A stretch of DNA of 64,000 bases. Source: Syntrophales bacterium (lineage in GTDB: Bacteria; Desulfobacterota; Syntrophia; Syntrophales; PHBD01). Each line of letters starts with the position of its first letter. Position 1 is the first letter of the stretch. Positions 30,876 to 39,470 of the stretch are shown one piece after another. The stretch covers positions 62,001 through 126,000 of the forward strand of contig DAOSEM010000001.1 in NCBI GenBank assembly GCA_035363115.1, read 5' to 3'. Below the pieces are notes generated by a model. It had not been told where the DNA came from. It made no database searches and was given only the letters and a program-made list of their open reading frames with translations. Both the position numbers and the translations under genes were made by a program.

Positions 30876-31715
30876 CTAAATCTTGATTTCCATGTTCTGG
30901 TGGAGGGCGAAGCAGTCCATCTTGCGTCCTTCCCGCTTGATGAGACGGCGGCAGTCCTGCACGATGGCATCCACCTGGTCGTCGGATCGCTCCTGGTTGT
31001 GGTGGAACAGGCCGAGACGCTGCACGCCCGCCTCCAGGGCCAGGTTCAGGGCGTCCGTGTAGACCGAGTGCCCCCAGGCCCGCGTGCGGAGGTATTCCGT
31101 CTCCGTGTACTCGGCGTCGTGGATCAGCAGGTCCGCGCCCCGGGAGAATGCCATGTAGTCTTCGAAATCACACCCGCCCGGATGCTTGTACATGAGCTCG
31201 TTGTCCGTCAGGAAGACGAAAGTTTTTCCGTCCTCTTCGAACTTGAACCCCTCTCCCTGGTTCGGATGGCTGATCGGGATGGTACTGATGGTGACGGAGT
31301 TGGTCCGGAACTCCTCTACGCAGGCTTCGTGATAGACGATATCCGCCCGGATGTCTTCGAAATTGACGGGAAAATGGGGAGGCTCCATGACCCGGGAGAT
31401 GATTTCCTTCAGGGAGGACTGGGCATAGGAGCAGCCGTACATGGCGATGGAGATCTTCGGGAAATAGATGGGCTTGAAGAAGGGGAAGCCCATGAGATGG
31501 TCCCAGTGGGCATGGGTGAAGATCATGGTAAAGGAGTTCACGCCTTCGGCCATGAGCTGGTTGCCCAGCCGCCGGATTCCGGAGCCGGCGTCGATCAGGA
31601 TGACGTCGTTGCTCTTCGTCCGGATTTCGATGCAGGTTGTATCCCCGCCGTACTTGAGATACTCGCTCCCGGATACGGGGATCGATCCCCGGGCCCCCCA
31701 GCAGCGGATGATCAT
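30876..31715 (-). CDS. MBL-fold metallo-hydrolase
   Basis: 279 residues. The metallo-beta-lactamase signature THAHWDHLMG (HxHxDH) lies near residues 78-87, further metal ligands are in TIPISHP and LIHDAEY, and a terminal histidine is in LFHHNQ. The protein begins IIRCWGARGSIPV, which is typical of the RNase Z-like phosphodiesterase branch also found next to cyclic-nucleotide-binding or response-regulator domains. There is no signal peptide. The ATG at 31715 follows GGAGGGAACCT; the open frame upstream lacks a ribosome site. The substrate is not predictable. It is transcribed alone, divergent from fructose-bisphosphatase. Confidence 0.88.
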   Translation of the reverse strand: MIIRCWGARGSIPVSGSEYLKYGGDTTCIEIRTKSNDVILIDAGSGIRRLGNQLMAEGVNSFTMIFTHAHWDHLMGFPFFKPIYFPKISIAMYGCSYAQSSLKEIISRVMEPPHFPVNFEDIRADIVYHEACVEEFRTNSVTISTIPISHPNQGEGFKFEEDGKTFVFLTDNELMYKHPGGCDFEDYMAFSRGADLLIHDAEYTETEYLRTRAWGHSVYTDALNLALEAGVQRLGLFHHNQERSDDQVDAIVQDCRRLIKREGRKMDCFALHQNMEIKI

Positions 31716-31794
31716 AGGTTCCCTCCACGCACCCTTGTCCGGGAGCGATTCATGAATGACGCCGTTTCTGTGGGATTGCGATGCAACAGGATAG

Positions 31795-31823
31795 TAAATA
31801 ACCGTGATCAGAGAGGTTGTCAA
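31795..31823 (-). promoter_or_regulatory. Candidate sigma-70 promoter of the MBL-fold gene
   Basis: On the minus strand TTGACA, 17 bases, TATTTA. It lies 80 bases upstream of the start codon in the divergent region 31716-32079. Confidence 0.5.
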
Positions 31824-32015
31824 GAATTCATCCCGCCGGGTCCCGGATTTGCTCCCTTTCCGGTGTTCGGGACAAGAGAAAAGCAGGATATTCCTGCCGA
31901 TCCTTTCTTCGGGGAAACCCGGGAGGGTGGCCGGTCATGGTTGCGGGGAGAGTGTCCATAGGGCGAAACATGATGGATTCCGGTTAGATCCGAGTGCAAA
32001 AGGCGGAAATTGTGC

Positions 32016-32044
32016 TTGTCAAAACCGGCGTTCATTGCTACAAG
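32016..32044 (+). promoter_or_regulatory. Candidate sigma-70 promoter of fbp
   Basis: TTGTCA, a 17-base spacer, then TACAAG, 35 bases before the fructose-bisphosphatase ATG. Five of six and four of six bases match the consensus. The remaining bases of 31824-32015 show no gene. Confidence 0.55.
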
Positions 32045-32079
32045 CCAGGAACTTAAAGAGGAAGTGAGGTGAACATCGG

Positions 32080-33024
32080 ATGGGAGAGGGCATTTCGGAT
32101 TATACGAAGTTCGTCGTGGACCTGCGGCGCCACATGTGGATGGCCGGCGTGGAGATGGAACTGAGGCGTCTCATCTGGCAGATCGCCGTGACAGGGAAGT
32201 ATATCTCCGCGAAAATTCATGAATCCAACCGCAAACTCGCGGGGCTCCGAAACGTGTACGGGGAGGAGCAGCTCGCCCTGGACCGGAGCGCCGACGAGAT
32301 TCTGAAAAACCAGCTTCACCACTCGGGTTTCGTCCGCCAGTATGCCTCGGAGGAGCAGGAGGCTATCGTCGAGATCGGACAGGGAAACGGGAAATACTTC
32401 GTCACGGCGGATCCCCTGGATGGATCCTCCCTGGTGGATACAAACCTTTCCATCGGCACGATCATCGGCATTCACCGGGAGACGTTTCTCACGGAGGGAG
32501 CGCACTCCATGGTGGCGGCCCTTTACATCACCTATGGCCCCCTGATCACGATGGTCTATTCCGCCGGCAAGGGAACCCATGAGTTCGTCCTCAACCGGGA
32601 GGGGGAGTACGTCCTTTCCCAGGAAAACATCCGTCTCAACGAACAGGGATCGATCTACAGCCTGGGCGGTCTGCGCAAGGAATGGACGGACGGGCACCGG
32701 AGGTTCGTGGAGTTCCTCGAGGATCAGGGCTACAAGCTCCGGTACAGTGGAGGGTTCGTCCCCGATATCAACCAGGTGCTCATCAAGAAGGGGGGCGTCT
32801 TCACGTATCCCGCCCTGAAGAAGAATCCCCGCGGGAAACTGCGGCTCCTCTTCGAGCTTCAGCCCATGGCCTTCATCATCAGCCAGGCCGGAGGCATGGC
32901 GACCGACGGCCACCGCGACATCCTCTCGATTCCGGTGGAGGAGTTGGACCAGTGCTCCCCCATTTACATCGGGAGCTCCTTCGAGATTCGCAAGGCCGCG
33001 GAGTTTCTGAAGCAGGCATCCTGA
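32080..33024 (+). CDS. fbp: Class 1 fructose-1,6-bisphosphatase
   Basis: 314 residues. It hydrolyses fructose-1,6-bisphosphate to fructose-6-phosphate, the committing step of gluconeogenesis. The metal site DPLDGSS (about 111-117), the preceding VTA and SEEQE segments, and the C-terminal GGMATDG motif are intact. The N-terminus (DLRRHMWMAGVEMELRRLIW) is slightly divergent from the E. coli type. The ATG follows GAGGTGAACATCGG. It is followed 79 bases later by a class II aldolase-like gene on the same strand, which fits a sugar-synthesis pair in an organism living on organic acids. There is no sign of truncation. Confidence 0.95.
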   Translation: MGEGISDYTKFVVDLRRHMWMAGVEMELRRLIWQIAVTGKYISAKIHESNRKLAGLRNVYGEEQLALDRSADEILKNQLHHSGFVRQYASEEQEAIVEIGQGNGKYFVTADPLDGSSLVDTNLSIGTIIGIHRETFLTEGAHSMVAALYITYGPLITMVYSAGKGTHEFVLNREGEYVLSQENIRLNEQGSIYSLGGLRKEWTDGHRRFVEFLEDQGYKLRYSGGFVPDINQVLIKKGGVFTYPALKKNPRGKLRLLFELQPMAFIISQAGGMATDGHRDILSIPVEELDQCSPIYIGSSFEIRKAAEFLKQAS

Positions 33025-33103
33025 AAGAAGGCCGCCTCGAAAAATCCGGAAGCGGATGATCGTTCCCGCAGCCCGTGTCCGCTTCTCAGAAAGGAGATGT
33101 TTC

Positions 33104-34495
33104 ATGCCCGTGATTTTTGAGCAGATGGATTCGTTGCATGCCGCTTCGAAGGGAATCCTCTCGATCGAAGATGACGTCCGGGTTCTCGACGAGCGGACCC
33201 TGAGGGACGGCCTCGTGGACGACCTGGTTTATTCCGCCGTCTTCAGCGGAGACGAGAGAGTCCGGGAGGTCTGCCGCTGGCTGATCCGGCGCGCCGGATG
33301 GGCCCTCGGGATTTATTCCGCCTCCATCCAGCCGCTGTACGAGGCCATGGGAAGAAGGGAGGTGTCCGGTTTCACCGTGCCGGCCATCAATATCCGGACC
33401 CTCACGTACCACACGGCCCAGGCCATCCTCCAGGCCGCCATGAAGGGAAAGGCGGGTTTCGTCATCTTCGAGATCGCCCGCTCCGAGATCGACTACACGA
33501 AGCAGCGTCCCGCCGAGTACACGGCAGCCGTTCTCGCGGCGGCCGTCAAGACGGGATGGAAAGGCCCCATCTTTCTCCAGGGGGACCATTTCCAGGTGAA
33601 CGCGGGCCGTTATGCCAAGGACCCCGACAAGGAACTGCGGGGCGTCAAGGACCTGATCTGGGAGGCCATCGAAGGAGGCTTCTACAACATCGACATCGAC
33701 ACCTCCACGCTGGTGGACCTTTCCAAGCCGACCGTGCGGGAGCAGCAGTACCTGAATTACAGCCTCGCGGCGGAGCTTACGACCATGATCCGCGACCTGG
33801 AGCCGGAGGGGATCACCATCTCCGTGGGAGGCGAGATCGGCGAGGTCGGCGGCAAGAACAGCACGGTGGAGGAGTTGAATGCCTACATGGAGGGGTTTTT
33901 GGAGATCCTGAAGCAGCAGGGCGAGAACCTCAAGGGGATCAGCAAGATGAGCGTCCAGACGGGAACGAGCCATGGCGGCGTGCCCCTTCCCGACGGAACC
34001 GTGGCCCAGGTGAAGCTGGATTTCGAGACGCTGAAGCGCCTGTCCGAGGAGGCCCGGGCCCGCTGGGGCCTCTCCGGGGCTGTGCAGCACGGCGCCTCCA
34101 CCCTGCCCAACGAGGCCTTTGACCGCTTCCCCGCCACGGGAACGGCGGAGATCCACCTCGCCACGGGTTTTCAGAACATTGTTTACGACAGCCCGGCCTT
34201 CCCGGCCTCGATGAAGGAGAAAATCTACGGATACCTGAAAACGGAAATGGCGGGGGAGAGGAAAGCCAGCGACACGGAGGAGCAGTTCCTCTACAAGACC
34301 CGGAAGAAGGGGTTTGGTCCCTTCAAGCGGGAGCTGTGGGGGCTGCCGGATGAAACCCTGTCGGCCCTGAGCCGGGAACTGGAGAACCAGTTCGCCTTTT
34401 TCTTCGGCAAGCTGAACATGCACGACACGGAGCACCTCGTGGCCCGCTACGTTCAGCCCGTGGACGCCGCCATGAAGAAACCGGCCGGACTCTAA
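33104..34495 (+). CDS. Class II fructose-bisphosphate aldolase-family protein
   Basis: 463 residues, longer than usual class II aldolases (about 350). After about 85 extra N-terminal residues the barrel begins at VSGFTVPAINIRTLTYH. Zinc-ligand regions are recognisable: FLQGDHFQVN (the usual LHLDHG position), the GGEIGEVGG segment, and SVQTGTSHGGVP with the loop His. The substrate could be fructose-1,6-bisphosphate, supported by the adjacent fbp gene, but the altered motifs leave room for another sugar phosphate. AAAGGAGATG gives a strong ribosome site for the ATG at 33104. A long intrinsic terminator follows 33 bases after the stop. Confidence 0.85.
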   Translation: MPVIFEQMDSLHAASKGILSIEDDVRVLDERTLRDGLVDDLVYSAVFSGDERVREVCRWLIRRAGWALGIYSASIQPLYEAMGRREVSGFTVPAINIRTLTYHTAQAILQAAMKGKAGFVIFEIARSEIDYTKQRPAEYTAAVLAAAVKTGWKGPIFLQGDHFQVNAGRYAKDPDKELRGVKDLIWEAIEGGFYNIDIDTSTLVDLSKPTVREQQYLNYSLAAELTTMIRDLEPEGITISVGGEIGEVGGKNSTVEELNAYMEGFLEILKQQGENLKGISKMSVQTGTSHGGVPLPDGTVAQVKLDFETLKRLSEEARARWGLSGAVQHGASTLPNEAFDRFPATGTAEIHLATGFQNIVYDSPAFPASMKEKIYGYLKTEMAGERKASDTEEQFLYKTRKKGFGPFKRELWGLPDETLSALSRELENQFAFFFGKLNMHDTEHLVARYVQPVDAAMKKPAGL

Positions 34496-34527
34496 GGCAC
34501 GCCGGCCGGACGTGAACCAGCACACGA

Positions 34528-34562
34528 GGAGGGCGGATTTCGAATCCGCCCTCCTTTTTTTT
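34528..34562 (+). terminator. Intrinsic terminator after the fbp-aldolase pair
   Basis: GGAGGGCGGATT (34528-34539) and AATCCGCCCTCC (34543-34554) form a perfect 12-bp stem around TCG, followed by eight T bases. Confidence 0.92.
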
Positions 34563-34776
34563 ACTCTTCGCATCGAGGCGCGGGGGCGCGACCGGGGGTT
34601 TCCAGAGGAGCGATCAGGACATTTTTCCCATCCCTCTTGCCTGACGGACCGTCGACGACGGATCGTGGGAAAAATGGCCGCGACAGCGGAAGCCCCCGTG
34701 GCAGCCCCCGCGCCCCGATGCGTTGAATGCAAAGGGAAAGGGGAGCCGGCTTGGCAGGAAAGAAAAGAATGAAGAA

Positions 34777-34808
34777 AGAGGGACGGGTTTGAAATCCGCT
34801 CCCCCTCT
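34777..34808 (-). terminator. Imperfect hairpin after the nitroreductase gene
   Basis: AGAGGG and CCCTCT bracket an interrupted stem with a TTTGAAAT centre; on the minus strand it is followed by TTTCTTC. A likely but imperfect terminator. The stretch 34563-34776 holds no gene; the open frame there has unlike codon use and no homology that I recognise. Confidence 0.45.
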
Positions 34809-34847
34809 GTCTTGTGTGCCGGGTGTGCCGTACTAGCAGCCCCGGGC

Positions 34848-35417
34848 TCAGCCCAGGACGATGTCTTCCAGGTGGCGCTTGGGAACGTGATGGACGCGGT
34901 TGCCGTCGCGCCAGTACTTCACGTCCCCATCCGGGCCGATCGGGTCCATGACGACAGTCTCCACGGGCCTGCCCAGGGCGATGACGAGCAGGATCTCGTA
35001 TCGCTCCGGGATGGCCAGGGCCTTCCGCAGGGCGGCCCGGCTCACCGAGGCGATCATGCAGCCCCCCAGCCCCTTTTCCACCGCCCCCAGGAGGATCGTC
35101 TGGGCGGCGATGCCGTGGTCGTAGGCCACCTCCGGCGCGGTTTCCCTGTCGCCCAGCATGATGACGTATCCCGTCGGGCGTTCCCCGGCTTCCGGTCCCG
35201 GCCAGTCCGGCAGGTAGCCGGCCCAGGCGAGGTGCCCGAATACGACGGCATTTCTCTCCGGGTCCGAGGAAAGGATGTACCGGAGGGGTTGCTTGTTGGC
35301 CGCCGAGGCCGTCTGGCGGGCCAGGTCCACCAGCTCCAGGAGCGTCTCCCGGCTGATGGCGAAGGATTCGTCGAATCTCCGGTAACTCCGGTTTTTCACT
35401 ACCAGGTCCTTGAACAT
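34848..35417 (-). CDS. Nitroreductase-family flavoprotein
   Basis: 189 residues, the normal size. FMN-binding signatures are the N-terminal NRSYRRFDESF and the central SAANKQPLRYIL; the C-terminal part has EKGLGGCMIASVSRAALRKAL and LLVIALGRPVE. Members reduce nitro groups, quinones or iodotyrosine-like substrates with NAD(P)H, and the natural substrate here is not evident. The ATG at 35417 has GGAGAAGG upstream. It lies 76 bases after the zinc alcohol dehydrogenase gene on the same strand, and the two may be co-transcribed with the aldolase gene before them. No signal peptide. Confidence 0.88.
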   Translation of the reverse strand: MFKDLVVKNRSYRRFDESFAISRETLLELVDLARQTASAANKQPLRYILSSDPERNAVVFGHLAWAGYLPDWPGPEAGERPTGYVIMLGDRETAPEVAYDHGIAAQTILLGAVEKGLGGCMIASVSRAALRKALAIPERYEILLVIALGRPVETVVMDPIGPDGDVKYWRDGNRVHHVPKRHLEDIVLG

Positions 35418-35493
35418 GGTCCAGCCTTCTCCTTTCCGGATGAAAACGATCCCGTCGGGTATTGCGGGGCTGTGGCCGACAACCGCCGGGTTT

Positions 35494-36519
35494 TCAGCGA
35501 TGGGGTTCGATGACGACTTTCAGGGACGGCCCACCCTCGGCGACGAGGCGGAAGCCCTCCTGGATGTCCCCGAGCGGGAGCCTGTGGGTGATCATCTCCT
35601 CCACGGGAACGCGTCCCAGGCGGATGAGATCGATGGCGACCCGGGCGTCCAGGGGGCTGTTCCCGTAGGAGGGAAGGATCCGGATCTCGTTCCGCCAGAA
35701 CTCGTTGAGGGGCACCGGCAGCAGAAAATCCGGCTCCGTGGTGGCGAAGCAGAGAACAACCCCTCCCCGGTCCACGCAGCGGAGCGCCTGCTCGAAGGCG
35801 GTTGGCGCGCCGGCGCAGACGATGACCGTGTCGGCCAGGCAGCCGTCGTTCTGGCGGCGGACCCAGTCCGGCAGGTCCTCCCGGGCGTCCGCGACGGCCT
35901 CGGCGCCGAAGCGGAGCGCCGCCTCGCACCGGTAATTGTGGACGTCCGTCGCCAGGATCCGGCCCGCCCCGAGGGCCCGGGCCAGCATGATGTGAAGGAT
36001 GCCGGAGATGCCACTCCCCAGGACCAGGACCGACTGTCCGGGCTGGAGGCCGGCGAGGCGCTGCCCCCGGATGACGCACGCCAGCGGCTCGATCATCACG
36101 CCGGCGGCGAAGCTCATCTCGTCCGGAAGGGGAAAGACGCCCCGGTCCACGTTCAGGCGGGGCACCCGGAGGTATTCGACGAAGCCTCCCGGGTCGTAGT
36201 TCGTGGTGTGGAGGGTCTCGCAGGCCGTGTGGCAGCCCCGGAGGCACCAGCGGCAGGTGTTGCAGGGGATGTGGTGGGAGACGAAAACCCGGTCGCCGGG
36301 GCTCCAGCCGGTCACCCCGGGGCCGATCTCCTCGACGGTCCCGGCGATCTCATGCCCCAGGACGAGCGGGGCCTTGCGGAGCCGGTACCACTCCATGACG
36401 TCGCTGCCGCAGATGCCGCTGGCCAGGACCTTGACGAGGATCTCGCCGGGGCCGACGGCCGGCACGGGCCGCTCCTCGACCCGGACGTCCCGGTTTCTGT
36501 AGTAGACGGCGACGCGCAT
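35494..36519 (-). CDS. Zinc-dependent medium-chain alcohol dehydrogenase
   Basis: 341 residues of the MDR superfamily, polyol/threonine dehydrogenase branch. The catalytic zinc ligands are C37 in SGICGSD, His in LGHEIAG and the Glu of MIEPLACV. The structural zinc loop is present as CNTCRWCLRGCHTAC. The NAD site is VLVLGSGISGILH. It would oxidise a secondary alcohol or polyol to a ketone with NAD, but the substrate cannot be read from sequence. It lies 53 bases downstream of an LsrF/DeoC-like aldolase gene on the same strand, so a sugar or keto-sugar pathway is a reasonable guess. Confidence 0.9.
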   Translation of the reverse strand: MRVAVYYRNRDVRVEERPVPAVGPGEILVKVLASGICGSDVMEWYRLRKAPLVLGHEIAGTVEEIGPGVTGWSPGDRVFVSHHIPCNTCRWCLRGCHTACETLHTTNYDPGGFVEYLRVPRLNVDRGVFPLPDEMSFAAGVMIEPLACVIRGQRLAGLQPGQSVLVLGSGISGILHIMLARALGAGRILATDVHNYRCEAALRFGAEAVADAREDLPDWVRRQNDGCLADTVIVCAGAPTAFEQALRCVDRGGVVLCFATTEPDFLLPVPLNEFWRNEIRILPSYGNSPLDARVAIDLIRLGRVPVEEMITHRLPLGDIQEGFRLVAEGGPSLKVVIEPHR

Positions 36520-36572
36520 GGCTGGATCCGGGGAAAGTTTACGGGAAACGGGCTTCCCGCCTGTTCAAGGGG

Positions 36573-37400
36573 TTACTTTTTCCGCGTTTTCGTCCCGGGC
36601 GCCTTCTTCCTGCCGGCGGAGACGATCTCCCGGTAGAGCCCGTGGGCCTCGGGGGCCGTGTAATTTTCGTGGATGATGGCCCGGAGCGATCGCATCATGG
36701 CCACGGGGTGGGGATGCTGCCAGACGTTCCGCCCCAGGTTGAGGCCGATGGCGCCCTTCTTGATGCCGTCGTGAACGAATTCCATCACCTCCAGCTCGGT
36801 CTCGCACTTCGGTCCTCCGGCCATGACCACTGGAACGGGGCAGCCGCAGGTCACCCGGTCGAAGTCCTCGCACCAGTAGGTCTTGACCACCCGTGCGCCC
36901 AGCTCGGCGGCGATGCGGGAGGCCAGGGCCAGGTAGCGGGCATCCCGCTTTTCCAGCTCCTTGCCCACGGCGGTTACGGCCATGACGGGAATCCCGTAGT
37001 CTTCGCAGAGGTTGACCATCTCCGCCAGGTTCAGGAGGGACTCCCGCTCGTACTCGCTGCCCACGAAGATGGAGACGCCCACGGCGGCCACGTTCAGGCG
37101 GAGGATCTCCTCCATGGAGGTGGTGATGGACTCGTTGGCCAGATCGGCGCCGATGACGCTGGTGCCGCCGGAGACGCGGAGGATGATGGGGGTGGTGATG
37201 GCCGGATCCACGGCGGCCCGCAGGACTCCCCGCGTGACAAACAGGGCGTCGCAGTACGGCAGGAGCGGCGCGATGGTCTCGCCGGGCTTCTCCAGGCAGG
37301 ACGTGGGTCCCTGGAAATACCCGTGATCGATGGGAAGAAAGAAGCAGCGGCCGTCCGGCTGGATCAGGCGGGAGAGGCGGTTTTTCATGCCCCAGTCCAT
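36573..37400 (-). CDS. DeoC/LsrF-type class I aldolase family protein
   Basis: 275 residues, a TIM barrel of the DeoC/FbaB/LsrF family. Landmarks are FFLPIDHGYFQGP, the Schiff-base lysine in ARVVKTYWCEDF (about residue 178), PVVMAGGPK, and GAIGLNLGRNVWQHPHP. Family members include LsrF (autoinducer-2 breakdown), archaeal fructose-bisphosphate aldolase and ADH synthase of the alternative shikimate route. The start with NRLSRLIQPDGR and the NVWQHPHP ending most resemble LsrF, but no other lsr gene is nearby. AGGAGG stands six bases before the ATG at 37400. Probably co-transcribed with the dehydrogenase and nitroreductase genes. Confidence 0.83.
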   Translation of the reverse strand: MDWGMKNRLSRLIQPDGRCFFLPIDHGYFQGPTSCLEKPGETIAPLLPYCDALFVTRGVLRAAVDPAITTPIILRVSGGTSVIGADLANESITTSMEEILRLNVAAVGVSIFVGSEYERESLLNLAEMVNLCEDYGIPVMAVTAVGKELEKRDARYLALASRIAAELGARVVKTYWCEDFDRVTCGCPVPVVMAGGPKCETELEVMEFVHDGIKKGAIGLNLGRNVWQHPHPVAMMRSLRAIIHENYTAPEAHGLYREIVSAGRKKAPGTKTRKK

Positions 37401-37482
37401 GGTGTTCCTCCTATGTGTTTCTTTGCCGGTTCGGCCGGCGGAATCAAGACGGGCGGCGGGGGCTTCCTCCCGCCGGGTTCGG

Positions 37483-39075
37483 TTACAGATCCTTTACGTC
37501 TTTCTTGATCTTCAGCCGGCCTTCCTTCACCATGGCCGTCTTCATGCCCTCCACCCAGGTCTGGAGGATGGTTCTCTGCTTCATCTGCAGGAGGGCGTTC
37601 CGGACGGCTTCCTTCCGGGAGGCGAAGTCGGTGAAATCGACGGTGCTTTTCCCCTTGAACTCCACCAGGATGAACCGGTCGCCCACGGCGAAGGCTTTCT
37701 CCGGATGGGGCTTCTTGGCGGAAAGTGACCAGATGGCTTCCGTCAGGTCCCGGGATTCGCCGATTTTCGGAATGGCCCGGGTGGGGGCGAAGAAGCCCGT
37801 CTCCTCGATCTTCCAGCCCTTGGCGACCTGGTCGAGCGTCGCTCCGGCCTTGAGTTTGCCGGCCAGCGCTTCCGCCTCCCCGGAGGCTTTCCGGCGTGCC
37901 TCCTCCTTGACGTACCCGGCCCGGACCTCCTTTTCGATCTCCTTGAGCGGGGGGACGTAGGCGGGCTTCCGCTGTGCCACCTGGAAGAGGAGATACCCCC
38001 GGTCGTTCGAGAGAACGGGGCTCACCTCCTTGGGCTTCAGGTTGAAGACCGTCTTTTCGAAGTCCTTGATCCCGCGAAATGCGGCCGGCGGGGCGGAGAC
38101 GGCGAAGAACTCCGTCACCTGGACGTTCAGGCGGTTCTGGGCGGCATAGCCGTCGAAATTCTCGTCCTGGTAGATGGTGTCGTGGGCTTTCTTGGCGCGG
38201 TCCGAGGCCATGTACATCCCCTCGACGCGCTTCTTCTCCGCGACGATCCGGTCCCGCACCTGCTCCAGGGACAACTGCCGGCCGTCCTTGCGGAAATCGG
38301 ATTTGTGCCGGTCATAGTAGTCGCGGACGTCCTCGTCGGAGGGCTTCACCGCGTCTTCATAGTCCTTTCCCGGGAAGGCCAGCACCTTGAGCTGGATTCG
38401 CTCGGCCACGCGATACCGGTCGCCTTTCTCTTTCAGGTAGCTCTCCAGGTCCTTCTCGGAGGGCGTGATCCGGCCTTCGAAGTCCGCCGGCGAGATCGCG
38501 ACGAAGGCCAGGTTCATCTTTTCGTTCTGGAGGCGGTAGAGGTCCGAGATTTCGCTGTCCGAGACCTTGGCCGATCCCTGGACCAGGTCCTCCAGGCGGG
38601 CGATGGTCATGGCCCGTCTCTGGATCCCCTCGAATTCTTCCGCGGTGACTTTGTTGTACCGGAGGGCCTGCTTGTAGAGGCGGTCGTCGAAAACGCCGTT
38701 CCGCTGGAAGGCGGGAACGGACATGATAAAGTTCTTCATGTCCTCGTCGGATACCCGGATGTTCATCTCATCGGCCTTCTTGAGGAGAATCGTCTGGTGG
38801 ATGAGATTGTCCAGAGCCTGCTGCTTCAGCCTGCCGTCCTTGATCAGCTCGTCGGTCACCTCGTTGCCGAGCCGCTGGCGGTAGACCTCCACCATGTTCT
38901 GGTACTCCCGCTGGAAGTCGGCGTAGACGAGGTTCTTTCCGTCGATCGTGACGATCGTCTCCGTCTGCTGAAGGCCGCCGAGGGATCCGAAATAAAGGAC
39001 AAAGACGATGACGATGATTCCCAGGAGGATCTTCATGATCCAGCTCCTGGCATGTTTTCTCATCAGTTCCAGCAT
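37483..39075 (-). CDS. PpiD/SurA-type periplasmic foldase
   Basis: 530 residues. One N-terminal membrane anchor (about 15-35, IMKILLGIIVIVFVLYFGS) precedes a SurA_N-like chaperone region (35-200: ALDNLIHQTILLKKADEMN) and a PPIC-type parvulin region (about 260-380), which looks eroded (NLKPKEVSPVLSNDRGYLLF is its clearest match). A second parvulin-like segment follows. The protein would sit in the inner membrane facing the periplasm and assist folding of exported proteins. The ATG at 39075 is chosen because it begins the membrane anchor; the open frame upstream contributes 26 arginine-rich residues without a ribosome site. A single-gene unit. Confidence 0.88.
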   Translation of the reverse strand: MLELMRKHARSWIMKILLGIIVIVFVLYFGSLGGLQQTETIVTIDGKNLVYADFQREYQNMVEVYRQRLGNEVTDELIKDGRLKQQALDNLIHQTILLKKADEMNIRVSDEDMKNFIMSVPAFQRNGVFDDRLYKQALRYNKVTAEEFEGIQRRAMTIARLEDLVQGSAKVSDSEISDLYRLQNEKMNLAFVAISPADFEGRITPSEKDLESYLKEKGDRYRVAERIQLKVLAFPGKDYEDAVKPSDEDVRDYYDRHKSDFRKDGRQLSLEQVRDRIVAEKKRVEGMYMASDRAKKAHDTIYQDENFDGYAAQNRLNVQVTEFFAVSAPPAAFRGIKDFEKTVFNLKPKEVSPVLSNDRGYLLFQVAQRKPAYVPPLKEIEKEVRAGYVKEEARRKASGEAEALAGKLKAGATLDQVAKGWKIEETGFFAPTRAIPKIGESRDLTEAIWSLSAKKPHPEKAFAVGDRFILVEFKGKSTVDFTDFASRKEAVRNALLQMKQRTILQTWVEGMKTAMVKEGRLKIKKDVKDL

Positions 39076-39177
39076 GGTTGTCCTGCTCCGGTCAGGCTGA
39101 TTTTCCCGATGCGGAACGCGGGTCGGGAAGGGCCGTTTTGGTAGTACAAACACGGCGGAATTGCAAATTCTTTTTCC

Positions 39178-39408
39178 TTACTTCCGGTTCAGGAAGATCC
39201 AAAGGAGACTCAGGACCAAGCTGACCAGGAGGCTGGTTGCCAGGGGGACATGGATGTGAACGTTCCGGCCCCGCCAGGAAAAATCCCCGGGCAGGCGTCC
39301 GAACCAGGAGAGGAATCCCTTTCCCCCCAGGACGAAAAGAAGGCCGACGCCTGCGAGGACCAGGCCGAAGACGATGAGCATTTTCCCGATGCCGGAAAGA
39401 TCCGCCAT
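39178..39408 (-). CDS. DUF2905 family small membrane protein
   Basis: 76 residues with two transmembrane helices (about 8-28 and 55-73) and the family signature GRLPGDFSWRGRNVHIHVPL between them. The function of the family is unknown; it is common in thermophiles and anaerobes, usually as a stand-alone gene. The ATG at 39408 has GGAG upstream. It lies 62 bases after the radical SAM gene and about 100 before ppiD on the same strand. Confidence 0.88.
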   Translation of the reverse strand: MADLSGIGKMLIVFGLVLAGVGLLFVLGGKGFLSWFGRLPGDFSWRGRNVHIHVPLATSLLVSLVLSLLWIFLNRK

Positions 39409-39470
39409 GTGCCGCTCCGGATGAGGGTGGATTCGGGGTGTCGCGCGAGGGGCGGGAGGGGGCCGGTCTT

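Noticed and set aside
34512..34772. An 86-codon plus-strand open frame after the terminator
   Set aside because: It begins inside the terminator hairpin, has no ribosome site, and its translation is low-complexity without homology that I recognise.
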